The position numbers were made by a program, and so were the translations under genes. The notes under the pieces were generated by a model. It had not been told where the DNA came from, made no database searches, and worked only from the letters and a program-made list of their open reading frames with translations. Positions 1 to 8,065 of a stretch of 51,864 nucleotides of DNA are shown piece by piece; positions within the stretch are counted from its first letter, which is position 1; each line of letters opens with the position of its first letter. Source of the stretch: an uncultured bacterium (GTDB taxonomy: Bacteria > Bacillota > Clostridia > Lachnospirales > Lachnospiraceae). The stretch covers positions 1 through 51,864 of the forward strand of contig CAOKFN010000033.1 of assembly GCA_948467735.1 (NCBI GenBank). The letters are read 5' to 3'.

Positions 1-592
1 TATTTCTGTAAAACGGCATTTTAAGCATACTTGTATTCCATAGTTTTTTAAACTCTTTTACGGAAATTTTTCTGTTATAATATTTCCCATTGGAATTAAC
101 AAAATCCGCTAAAGATTCAGCAATAAAAATACATTGTTCATCATACCCAACGACAGGCACATAATGCAGCCAGTTTTTATCCGTCCGTACCCGTATCATC
201 ACAATGACCGGATTTCCTTTGCTGACTTCATTTTTGAGTGCGGCGATATTTCCGGCGCAATACTTTCCCTTAAAGCCATATCGGGAAAGTATATTCAGTA
301 TCCCTCTTGGGTACACACATCCATCTCTCATTTTATTGGGAATGACCTCATATAAGTTATCACCATGTTCTTCCATATCCCAATGCCTCAAAATATAGGC
401 TGATGAAAACGCTGAACATTGGTATCCATTTTGCAAGTCTATTCTGTTTGCTTTTGTTATGACAAACTCCTTTTTCCTGCATTTCATTGAAAAATGAAAG
501 TGTAACGCACCCATTAGGAAGCTATCTGCAATCGTTGTAATTATCAAATAATTTACTAACATTGAAAGCAATATGGCCATGCCGATTTTCAT
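1..592 (-). CDS. C39-like cysteine peptidase domain protein (3' end outside window)
   Basis: The frame is open from position 592 to the window edge (197 codons), so the C-terminus is missing. The N-terminus has one hydrophobic segment (about residues 4-30), suggesting a membrane-anchored or exported protein. A papain-like C39 pattern follows: QNGYQCSAFSSA with candidate nucleophile Cys59, HYVPVVGYD with candidate His143, and an acidic ESLAD segment just after. Proteins of this type act as small peptidases or as peptidase-like domains; the substrate cannot be told. The start is supported by AAGGAG eight bases upstream. A six-codon reading frame (MKESAV) with its own GGAGG ends in an ATGA overlap with this start, so coupled translation is possible. 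Confidence 0.72.
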   Translation of the reverse strand, partial: MKIGMAILLSMLVNYLIITTIADSFLMGALHFHFSMKCRKKEFVITKANRIDLQNGYQCSAFSSAYILRHWDMEEHGDNLYEVIPNKMRDGCVYPRGILNILSRYGFKGKYCAGNIAALKNEVSKGNPVIVMIRVRTDKNWLHYVPVVGYDEQCIFIAESLADFVNSNGKYYNRKISVKEFKKLWNTSMLKMPFYRN

Positions 593-612
593 ACTGCCGA
601 CTCCTTCATAAA

Positions 613-629
613 TGCCTCCTTCGGAGGCA
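613..629 (-). promoter_or_regulatory. Short hairpin covering a Shine-Dalgarno
   Basis: Seven-base arms (TGCCTCC / GGAGGCA) flank a 3-base loop between the glycosidase stop and the C39-like start. On the minus strand the 3' arm is the GGAGG that serves the tiny MKESAV frame, and T-rich sequence follows. It could be a weak terminator for the glycosidase or a fold that masks the ribosome site. No function is shown. Confidence 0.35.
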
Positions 630-687
630 GTGCCGTTTTAAACGATAATTTCCTAGACAGCTTCTTTCGATGTCTTGCAAATTCTTC

Positions 688-3600
688 TCACACCTCGATA
701 CGGAACAGATTCGCCTTCTCATCATAAGAAGCCTTCACCCCTTGAATATAAGAAATCAACGCGTTAATCTCCAGTATCAGGCAGCCCTCCTCATTTTCAT
801 ACGGCTGTCCGTTCAGCAGATTTTCCTCCCCGTTGACCAGCATATGGGTGCGTCCTACTTCCGCCTGTACATGATACTCCCCGCTGTCCAGCGTCAGCAC
901 TTTATTTTCATAATTATAAGTAAACGCCCCCGGCATTTTCCCATGCAGCGCTTCCAGAATATAGAGAATGGGGCTGTAGATGCTCCCATGATCCACTCTG
1001 CTCAATACCCCGTTGGTATTGGGTTCCTGACCGTTGACCAGCACCTTGCAGTAAAGCCCCTCTTTTTTCACATATTTCGCCTCGTCCGCCTTCGGGATGG
1101 CTGGGAATGCATCCTTTCCCACAACGCCGCCCTCCACGGCATGGGACGACAGCCGCCCCGGCGTCTCCTCCGTCACTGCCCCTCTTGGCGCCTCCATGGT
1201 TTCCAGCACAATGGCCGCCCGAATTTCTTCTCCCCCGGCCCCTTCCATCCATGCCGTCACCGTAATCCTTCCGGCCTTGGGGCGGGAACGGAGAAACACC
1301 CTGTTGACCCCGCATTCCGCGTAGACATAGTCCTTATGAATCACGCTGTCATCCCTGTCCGGCCCCCGGAACCGGCCGCTGTTATAACCGCCCAAAAATT
1401 CCGCCGGGCCTTCCACCGCAAAACAGATTTTTCTGTCACAGAGAGGACAGATACGCCCTGCTTCGTCCACAACCTCCACGTCAATAAACGCCGCGTCCGC
1501 GCCGTCCGCCAGAAAGCCCGCCTCCCCCGTAACCGCCGCAAGCCGCAGGGACGCCGGTTCTCCCGCAGTCTCTATCCTGTCCTCGGCCGCAAGCCTGCCC
1601 TCATAATCATACGCCTTGAGGCTTACCGTCCCCGGCTGGGTCACGTCCACATGGGGAATGGGGAAAATGAAGGTGTGTATGGGCTTGTCACAGCTGCCTG
1701 CCAAAACGCCGTTCACATACAATTCCACCCTTGCGATTCCATAGCTCCCCACCGCATATACCGTCTTATCCTTCGGATTCCGGTAGGCATATTCCCCCGT
1801 CTTCACCCAAGCCGTCCCATCGAATTCTTTCAAAGCATACCGATAGGCCTCCCCGCCTGACTGCGCCGATACGCCCGACCCAGCCTTCACAGATACGCCC
1901 AGCCCATCCGACGACACATCCGGCCTATCCTTTGCCGATACTTCCACCTTATCCGCCGCGGGTATGTCCGCCCTATCCGCCGAAGATATATCCGTCCCAG
2001 CCTTCACAGATACGCCCAGCCTATCCGCCGACGACACGTCCGGCCTATCCACCGACGATATATCCGCCCTATCCGCTGCGGATATGTCCGTCCCATCCAA
2101 CGCCGCCACAGGCGGATAATTCCAATGCCCCAGAATCGCCGCGTCCGGCGTCGGGGACTGCATCACCTGAAACACCCGGAAATTCTGCTTCTTAATCCTG
2201 ACCGGGTCCACCCTGCCGCTCATGCGGCCGTTTTCGCTGTGAGCCTGCCTGCCGTGCTGGGCGGAATCCGTCCAGCAGAGCGCCGCCGCCGCGGAATACA
2301 GATTTTTCCCCGAAGCGCCGCCCATTCTGTCATGGAAAAATTCCTGATAGCCTGCCGCCGCCCTAATGGCAAATTCCTCCGCATTCAAATCATAGAAATC
2401 ATAGCCCGGCTGTTTCCTGCCCGCTCTGCCCAGCCACAGATTGTCATAATCGTAGCAGGGCGGCGTATAATCGTCCCAGACCCTCCTCGGGGACTCTTCC
2501 CTGAGATACTCCGTCTCCGTAATCGGCACCTGCCCCGCAATAAAGGACGCCGCATGACGGTTTAACATGGTTCCCGCATACTCCGCCTCCTCTATGACCT
2601 CTTGGGTATTGATGGTGCGGCAGCCCATAAAACGCCCCCCTGCGGGATCCAGCTTTTCCTTCAAAAGCCGCATTTCCCTCATGTGCTCTTTGTTAATGGC
2701 GTTGTTTCCCGCCTCCCAGAACAGGATGCTGGGATGATTTCTAAAATAAATGATGGTGTCGCGCATCAGCTCCACCCGCTGTTTCCACTGCCTGCCAAAA
2801 ACCTCCCGCTCCTTGTCGCCCGCCGGCTGGGTGCAGACCACGCCGAATCTGTCAAAGGAGCGCACATCCGCCGGAGCCCCCGCCACATGCATAAACCGAA
2901 TATGATTCGCGCCGCTTTCCCGTATCAGCTTCGCGTCATAATCCTTCAGCCAGTCCGGCGCACATCCCAGCGCCGCCCACTCGTTTGTCGCCCTCTGGGC
3001 ATATCCGGTCAGCCACACCTTGACGTCATTGATTTTCAGCCCCTCGCTCCCGTCGTAGGTCACTTTCCTAAATCCCGTGTCCAGCTCCTGAACATCCGCC
3101 GCCTTCCCGTCGCAGAACAAAGTGACGCGCACGCGGTAAAGATAAGGATTGTCTATCTCCCAGAAGGTCAGGTCTGAAACCTCCGCCTCCGCCGTCAAGG
3201 TTTCCACCTGCCAAGACGCCGTCTCCGTCTCCCCGGCTTCCTCCTCGTCCACCGGCTCGAATCTCTTTTCGGTTTTACGGTACGCATTGGCCGGAATCAC
3301 GGTCTTGAACGCCCTGCAGTCCCCTGTGGAGGAAATCTTTTTCGCCCCTCCCGTAAATACGGCGGCCCTTCTGCCCTCCCCGTCGTACAGCGTGACTTCC
3401 AGACAGCTTTCCGTCTCCCGCCCGCTCTCGTTGCGGACTTCCGCTTCCACATGTATCTTTGCTTTCCTGCCTTGAATATCAAAATCCGTCCCATAGACAT
3501 AGACGCCTTTGGTCTTCAAATTACTGTACAAGGGCAGCGTCAAATAGGTTTTCGGCTTCACATGCAGGCGGATGTTTCTGGCAAGTCCCCCCACAGTGGG

Positions 3601-4338
3601 ATTAAAATCATTGCAGTTCCATTGATAGGGCACGCCCCTTTTTGCTTCCGGCACCCGGCTCTCCCCCGGGCCTGTTATGGCCGCCGCAAAGGCCCCCGGC
3701 TCCGCCTCCGGATGGTTCGGGGTCTCCGCGCCGATCACATCCATATTTCTGGAGGAAGTGCTGTCCGTGGCTATGGCAATCAGCTGTTCGTCCCCTTCCG
3801 CCAAATATTCCGTGATGTCAAATCCCACGGGGAACGCCCCCGCCTCATAATACCCCGCCATGCGCCCGTTCACATAGAGATAGCAGGTCTGGCGGACGCC
3901 TTCTAACTCAAGAAAGATTTTCCCTTGAAAACGGCCGCCTTGTAATTCCTCTTCCGGCAGATAACTCTCTCTTTGGGAACAGCCTTCTCTCCGCCTGACT
4001 CCTTCCCCTCCGGACGCCTCCCCTTCAGACGCACATTTCTCCCCTGAAAACGTTTTTTTGCCCCCGCCGATACATTCTTTTAAGGAAAACCATTTCCGAT
4101 AACAGGAGAAGGTGCGCTTCTGCCCGCTTCCCGCGTCCTGAATCCTGTCCACAAACAAATCCTCGTCATTGTAAGTGTGGGGAAGGCTGACCTCCTTCCA
4201 GCCCTTCGCCTGATATTCTCTCTCATAGAACGCCCTTCCCCCGCCATCCTTCACGGCTTCTAGGGCGTCTGTCAGCGGAAACGCATCCGCCAGCAGAAAC
4301 TCCCATCCATAATTAAAATTATACCCGTCCGCTTTCAT
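688..4338 (-). CDS. Glycoside hydrolase family 2 protein (beta-galactosidase-like), 1216 aa
   Basis: Large multi-domain glycosidase, probably cytoplasmic because no signal peptide is visible. In order: an N-terminal GH2 sugar-binding domain (about 1-265), Ig-like sandwich (265-430), TIM barrel (about 430-750), further Ig-like domains, and a C-terminal segment (about 1110-1216) resembling copper-amine-oxidase N-terminal-like repeats. The catalytic region contains NHIRFMH (478-484), WEAGNN (541-546) and ITETEY (606-611). The last carries the likely nucleophile Glu. The usual acid/base motif Gly-Asn-Glu reads Gly-Asn-Asn here. Two insertions interrupt the fold: a Gly/Glu-rich loop at about 88-138 and a repeat tract at 750-828. 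The start is chosen at MKADGY because AAGGAG lies six bases upstream; the frame stays open 45 codons further up without a ribosome site. Substrate is unknown. Confidence 0.85.
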   Translation of the reverse strand: MKADGYNFNYGWEFLLADAFPLTDALEAVKDGGGRAFYEREYQAKGWKEVSLPHTYNDEDLFVDRIQDAGSGQKRTFSCYRKWFSLKECIGGGKKTFSGEKCASEGEASGGEGVRRREGCSQRESYLPEEELQGGRFQGKIFLELEGVRQTCYLYVNGRMAGYYEAGAFPVGFDITEYLAEGDEQLIAIATDSTSSRNMDVIGAETPNHPEAEPGAFAAAITGPGESRVPEAKRGVPYQWNCNDFNPTVGGLARNIRLHVKPKTYLTLPLYSNLKTKGVYVYGTDFDIQGRKAKIHVEAEVRNESGRETESCLEVTLYDGEGRRAAVFTGGAKKISSTGDCRAFKTVIPANAYRKTEKRFEPVDEEEAGETETASWQVETLTAEAEVSDLTFWEIDNPYLYRVRVTLFCDGKAADVQELDTGFRKVTYDGSEGLKINDVKVWLTGYAQRATNEWAALGCAPDWLKDYDAKLIRESGANHIRFMHVAGAPADVRSFDRFGVVCTQPAGDKEREVFGRQWKQRVELMRDTIIYFRNHPSILFWEAGNNAINKEHMREMRLLKEKLDPAGGRFMGCRTINTQEVIEEAEYAGTMLNRHAASFIAGQVPITETEYLREESPRRVWDDYTPPCYDYDNLWLGRAGRKQPGYDFYDLNAEEFAIRAAAGYQEFFHDRMGGASGKNLYSAAAALCWTDSAQHGRQAHSENGRMSGRVDPVRIKKQNFRVFQVMQSPTPDAAILGHWNYPPVAALDGTDISAADRADISSVDRPDVSSADRLGVSVKAGTDISSADRADIPAADKVEVSAKDRPDVSSDGLGVSVKAGSGVSAQSGGEAYRYALKEFDGTAWVKTGEYAYRNPKDKTVYAVGSYGIARVELYVNGVLAGSCDKPIHTFIFPIPHVDVTQPGTVSLKAYDYEGRLAAEDRIETAGEPASLRLAAVTGEAGFLADGADAAFIDVEVVDEAGRICPLCDRKICFAVEGPAEFLGGYNSGRFRGPDRDDSVIHKDYVYAECGVNRVFLRSRPKAGRITVTAWMEGAGGEEIRAAIVLETMEAPRGAVTEETPGRLSSHAVEGGVVGKDAFPAIPKADEAKYVKKEGLYCKVLVNGQEPNTNGVLSRVDHGSIYSPILYILEALHGKMPGAFTYNYENKVLTLDSGEYHVQAEVGRTHMLVNGEENLLNGQPYENEEGCLILEINALISYIQGVKASYDEKANLFRIEV
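1855..2091 (-). repeat. In-frame 24-bp tandem repeat inside the glycosidase gene
   Basis: Ten degenerate units of eight codons (one unit has seven) encode variants of TDISSADR, PDVSSADR and LGVSVKAG, residues 750-828. The tract sits between the catalytic barrel and the next beta domain, where homologues would have a short loop. The units keep the reading frame, so it is a translated minisatellite rather than a disrupting insertion. Confidence 0.85.
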
Positions 4339-4921
4339 CTCTTTCTCCTTATTTTGTTTTCGCATGCGGGAACTTATTCCTTCATGCGGCAGCTCGTTTC
4401 TGCATGCGGAAGCACATTCCGGTATGCGAAAAAAGTTCCGTTCTCTCCACTTCAGCACCCGCATCATAAACAAATACTCTTATTAAGAACACCGCGATTT
4501 TTTCTTCCGGCCGCTTTGGCTGTGTCTTCTTCCTCTATACCGACGACCATGAAATTTGCCATGCCATCCGGCTCACGGGCGGCCGCCGCCGGGAATCGGC
4601 GGCAGATTTTATCGCTGGTGAACGTACCTAACTGCGCGGCAATGGAGGGAAACATTCCCCTGCACCCACGCGCCGTTCCTGCGATTGACAAAAGACACCC
4701 CGGCATGATCGGGATGTCCTCTGTTTCCGCAGTATAACTTTGACTACAGGGTTCGCGAAGCGGTTCCTGCAGCATTGCTTTTGACTACAGGAGTTCGCTA
4801 AGCGGTTCCTGCAGCATTGCTTTTGACTACAGGAGTTCGCCAAGCGGTTCCTGCAGCATTGCTTCTCGGAAGTACGCCTTTACTTCCGATAAAAGGCGTG
4901 CCGCTCTGCGCCTCTTTTCTC
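4339..4921. other. Intergenic region without a convincing gene
   Basis: The 583 bases between the glycosidase start and the next gene hold GC-rich sequence with several short chance frames on both strands, none with a ribosome site or recognisable family. Its right part is the 42-bp repeat array described separately. Two mutually exclusive hairpins lie at about 4866-4900 (CGGAAGTA / TACTTCCG, or CGCCTTT / AAAAGGCG) just after the stop of the 4922-5722 gene and could help end its transcript. Confidence 0.5.
4740..4865. repeat. Three tandem copies of a 42-bp unit
   Basis: The unit begins GACTACAGG and ends CAGCATTGCTTTT. Copies start at 4742, 4783 and 4825, giving periods of 41 and 42 bases, and are nearly identical. 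Read on the minus strand it would encode a 14-residue repeat, but there is no supporting start signal, so it is treated as non-coding. Confidence 0.8.
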
Positions 4922-5722
4922 TTATTTAGAATAGGCCGCCTCCGGCACATACCGAATAAGATTGATAATAATATCCTTCTTATCCTCAGAGCCTATCTGA
5001 TGACTGTTTACCACACATTCCACCAGACTGTATGCCTTCTGTCTGGATGCCGCTTTCATAGGCGTGTCCTCATACATCCTGCCATACATCCGAAGCAACT
5101 CCTGATTCGTGGTCTCCCTGCAGCGGACAATCTCTGTCAATGCATTCACTTTTTTAGATAAAAACGAAAGAACCTCTTCCGCGACGTCTTCCGTATCTTC
5201 AAATTCTCCTACATCGCTGCTATTCATCATGGACAGCCCGTCAATTACTTTATTCAGATATTCCGTCTGCCTTTGTACCGCCTCCATCTGCTTAAGAATA
5301 TATGCCAGGACATCCGTCTGCCCTTCCGCATCCACGGGCAGCTTCACCCCTGCTGCATCCATGGGCCGTTTGGCCTCTTCCTTATGCCGCGGCTCTTCCT
5401 TTGACAGCCCCTCATTCAATCCTTCTTTTTCCAAAAGCTCATGGATGGAGGCTTCTTCCTTCACGCTGTCGTTCTCTGCCTCATCCCTCCGCAGTATCTC
5501 ACCTGAAAGTTCTTCCTTCCAATTATCTCTATCCGACATTTCCTTGTCCTCCAAATCTATCTCCGGCGGACACGCAAGGCATATTCTGTTTTCAGAAAGG
5601 AAGCGTGCCCTGCCGTTTTTTACAAGACCCTTGGCACGTTTCAGCCAAGTCGCTCCATATTCTCTACCCTGCTCGTCTACAACAATTATGTTTTTTGCTA
5701 TGGGTATCTCCCCCTTTGCCAT
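4922..5722 (-). CDS. Unknown protein, 266 aa
   Basis: Not assigned to a named family. The first 50 residues (around KNIIVVDEQGREYGATW and KGLVKNGRARFL) form a small compact module that resembles, at the level of pattern only, the RRXRR-type domain of some HNH-associated proteins. The middle (55-125) is highly charged and probably disordered; the last 130 residues are helical with a possible coiled coil. No signal peptide or membrane segment. It is a single gene behind a perfect consensus promoter. No Shine-Dalgarno precedes the ATG; the only strong one (AGGGGGAG) lies inside codons 3-5, so the true start could be a rare codon further in. Confidence 0.65.
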   Translation of the reverse strand: MAKGEIPIAKNIIVVDEQGREYGATWLKRAKGLVKNGRARFLSENRICLACPPEIDLEDKEMSDRDNWKEELSGEILRRDEAENDSVKEEASIHELLEKEGLNEGLSKEEPRHKEEAKRPMDAAGVKLPVDAEGQTDVLAYILKQMEAVQRQTEYLNKVIDGLSMMNSSDVGEFEDTEDVAEEVLSFLSKKVNALTEIVRCRETTNQELLRMYGRMYEDTPMKAASRQKAYSLVECVVNSHQIGSEDKKDIIINLIRYVPEAAYSK

Positions 5723-5785
5723 AGAATCATTTTATGAAGTGAACGCCGTTTTTTATGATGGGTGCCCGCCCCTATTCACATTTTT

Positions 5786-5814
5786 ATTATATTGGATTCC
5801 TTGGACATTGTCAA
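5786..5814 (-). promoter_or_regulatory. Consensus sigma-70 (SigA) promoter
   Basis: TTGACA, a 17-base spacer and TATAAT, matching the housekeeping consensus at all twelve positions. It faces the 4922-5722 gene with a predicted leader of about 57 bases. It is the strongest promoter sequence I can see in the window. Confidence 0.85.
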
Positions 5815-6124
5815 TGAAATGTTGCTTTCAAGTTCCCCGTTTTTTCATTAATACCCCTGACACCCGCATAAGATCAGTGTTTCTTATAAGCGGCGAAATT
5901 GCAGGCTGCAGCTGTTCATTTATTTCGTGTTCACGCAGATTTGAAAATAACAGATTGAAAAAACGGAGAAATCCAAAAGCTTCCTCCAAACATTTCCAAA
6001 TAAAAAAACAATTCCATTCCCGCCATCCCGCCCACAATATTTCTAAAAAATAATCTATTCAAATTTTGATAAATATGATAATATTTTGATAGAAAGGACT
6101 CCCCCCAAGAAAGGTGTTTTTATT
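5815..6124 (+). other. AT-rich upstream region of the AraC-type gene
   Basis: No gene is seen here. The octamer TTTTGATA occurs twice, at 6064-6071 and 6084-6091, starting 20 bases apart just before the start codon. That spacing, two helical turns, suits binding of an AraC dimer and could be an autoregulatory site. A clear -35/-10 pair was not found. Confidence 0.35.
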
Positions 6125-7885
6125 ATGTTAAAAAAAATTCTAACAGACAAATTCACCCACAGCCTCTCTCAAAAACAATGGAAACAATGCGCCCTGCTCT
6201 TGTTCGTACTCCTATGCATCCTGTTTCTGTCCTGTTACTATATCCTGATCCGATCCCGGAATGCGCAGAAGAACCTGATTTCCGACTACACGGCACATTA
6301 TTCCTCCGCAATGGATCAGCGGATTCTGGATATGGAAGAAGCACTATCGGAAGACTTAACTATGGTCAAAGATTTTCTGATATCGGAAACGGATTTCTCC
6401 GACGCTTCCCAAGGAACCTTAGCCGTATTAAACAAGGGGCGTGTGCTTGCAGCCAAAGGACATAATTTCCTTTCCTACAGCCTTGTGGCGGCCGCCGCGG
6501 CGGACTCCAAAGCTGCTTTAACCGTTTATGCCTACAGCGAACCCAGCCTTCCGGGCTTTTATTTTTGCATCAATCCTTCTCAGGTCAGCGATCTGATCTA
6601 TTGTTATTATGAACCTGCCCTGACCGGATGGCCCCTGCTGCAAAAAGGCCTCACCGCCGGGACGGGATGTTATCTGGCCGTGCTGCTCTCTGCCGCGATG
6701 ATTTTATTCAGCCTGCTGATTGCCGCCGCTCCTTCCAGACCCGCACAGGAACGGATAGTGGAGATTACCACGCCCGACGAGACGGAGGCGGAAGCGGTTT
6801 TCGGAGACCTTCCTTATTTTAGCAGCATCATCATAGATTACCATAATACCGGCAGCACTCCCGTCAGTCCGGAAATATTAAAATTATTTGACCAGATTAT
6901 CAGCGATAACCTGTCCGTGAACAAAATTTTGTATCAGTTCTCCGTCCGGCGCAGCAATTCCGACTGTCTGCAGTATGACATGAATTATGCCAATTACAAT
7001 CTGCGGGTGCTCAGCGATTCCCTGAAAATGAATCTTTTCAACGCCGCCCCCGATTATGAAATCAATATCTTTTACAGCAACGCCGTGCCGACCTATCAGG
7101 AAATGGAAAAGGAAGTGCTCTACCTGCACAGGAATCTGCGTTACAGCCTTATCCTCGGCTATGACAAACGCCTTTCCATCGAACAGATACGAAGCTTCGA
7201 GGCCAGCACGGAAATTCTGGACGCAAATGCCGCAAGCACCATTCAAAACCACCTGCGAACCAGAGCTTACGAAAATTTGTATGTTTACCTGCGCCATTAC
7301 AGAGATATCCTGTCCCGATATCAGCGATCCAGCGGACCTCATTATTCCTTTGCACAGGTTTACCGCTTCGCAGAAGAAGCTTTTTCGGTGGTAAAATTGT
7401 TCTTTCAGGAGAATTCGTTTGAACACCCCATAACCGAAACTACCTGCATCACCATCCTGCGGGCCAATCCGGGATTCCATACCTTCTGCGAATACCTGAT
7501 TTCCTGTATTCAGACCTACCAGCGCGAAAATCAGCATGTGCTGACCAGCCGCAACGAAGAGATTATGAACAGCATTTATCAATACATAGAAGAGGATCTG
7601 GCAGGCGCCAATCTGAACTCCATTGCTCGGAAAATGCAGATAACCGACAGTCATTTGAGCCGTGTATTCAAGAAAAATACCGGTTCCAATTTCTCGGAAT
7701 ATCTCTCCGAACGAAAGCTGGAGGAGGCGGCCAAGCTGCTGGTTCAGGAGCAGAAGCTGAAGGTTGCAGAAATTTCCGATATGTTAGGCTACGGAAATCC
7801 CACTTACTTCCTCTCCCGTTTTAAGGCAAAGTATGGGGTTTCGCCCAGCGCCTACCGCAAAGAACATCTGGAGGAGCAGCAGTAA
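6125..7885 (+). CDS. Membrane-anchored AraC-family transcriptional regulator, 586 aa
   Basis: Two hydrophobic segments (about 22-42 and 181-202) enclose an extracytoplasmic domain of about 140 residues. A long cytoplasmic linker follows, and a C-terminal AraC DNA-binding domain with two helix-turn-helix units (about 485-583, including GYGNPTYFLSRFKAKYGVSP). This architecture is common in Gram-positive gut bacteria, often beside sugar-use genes, and suggests direct sensing of an extracellular cue. The start is the ATG at 6125, with AAAGGTG eight bases upstream; the frame extends to a TTG at 6086 without a ribosome site. It is monocistronic and ends at a strong shared terminator. The family-2 glycosidase nearby is a possible target, but nothing in the sequence proves it. 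Confidence 0.88.
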   Translation: MLKKILTDKFTHSLSQKQWKQCALLLFVLLCILFLSCYYILIRSRNAQKNLISDYTAHYSSAMDQRILDMEEALSEDLTMVKDFLISETDFSDASQGTLAVLNKGRVLAAKGHNFLSYSLVAAAAADSKAALTVYAYSEPSLPGFYFCINPSQVSDLIYCYYEPALTGWPLLQKGLTAGTGCYLAVLLSAAMILFSLLIAAAPSRPAQERIVEITTPDETEAEAVFGDLPYFSSIIIDYHNTGSTPVSPEILKLFDQIISDNLSVNKILYQFSVRRSNSDCLQYDMNYANYNLRVLSDSLKMNLFNAAPDYEINIFYSNAVPTYQEMEKEVLYLHRNLRYSLILGYDKRLSIEQIRSFEASTEILDANAASTIQNHLRTRAYENLYVYLRHYRDILSRYQRSSGPHYSFAQVYRFAEEAFSVVKLFFQENSFEHPITETTCITILRANPGFHTFCEYLISCIQTYQRENQHVLTSRNEEIMNSIYQYIEEDLAGANLNSIARKMQITDSHLSRVFKKNTGSNFSEYLSERKLEEAAKLLVQEQKLKVAEISDMLGYGNPTYFLSRFKAKYGVSPSAYRKEHLEEQQ

Positions 7886-7971
7886 CCTCCACGGATTTCA
7901 CTGTCCTCGAACAGCCAATGCCCCGCTCATCTCTTCATATGCCTTTGCATACCCGGCTTCCTGCCGACTGC

Positions 7972-8012
7972 AAAAAACAGAACCGCTCCATACAGGCTGC
8001 GGTTCTGTTTTT
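7972..8012. terminator. Bidirectional intrinsic terminator
   Basis: An inverted repeat (AACAGAACCGC and GCGGTTCTGTT) is flanked by A-runs on the left and T-runs on the right, so it can stop transcripts from both the AraC-type gene and the convergent ABC exporter gene. Confidence 0.9.
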
Positions 8013-8065
8013 CTATGTTTTCATTCTTCCATTTCAGGCAGCTGCTCTATTCTTCAAGCAGGCCT

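Noticed and set aside
670..1860. 396-codon plus-strand frame opposite the glycosidase
   Set aside because: Shadow of a GC-rich gene in the reverse frame; composition is atypical for protein and no start signal is present.
4464..4775. 103-codon minus-strand frame
   Set aside because: Runs into the 42-bp repeat, has no ribosome site and no recognised domain.
6086..6124. Upstream TTG start for the AraC-type regulator
   Set aside because: No ribosome site; the ATG at 6125 has one at proper spacing and starts the natural cytoplasmic N-terminus.
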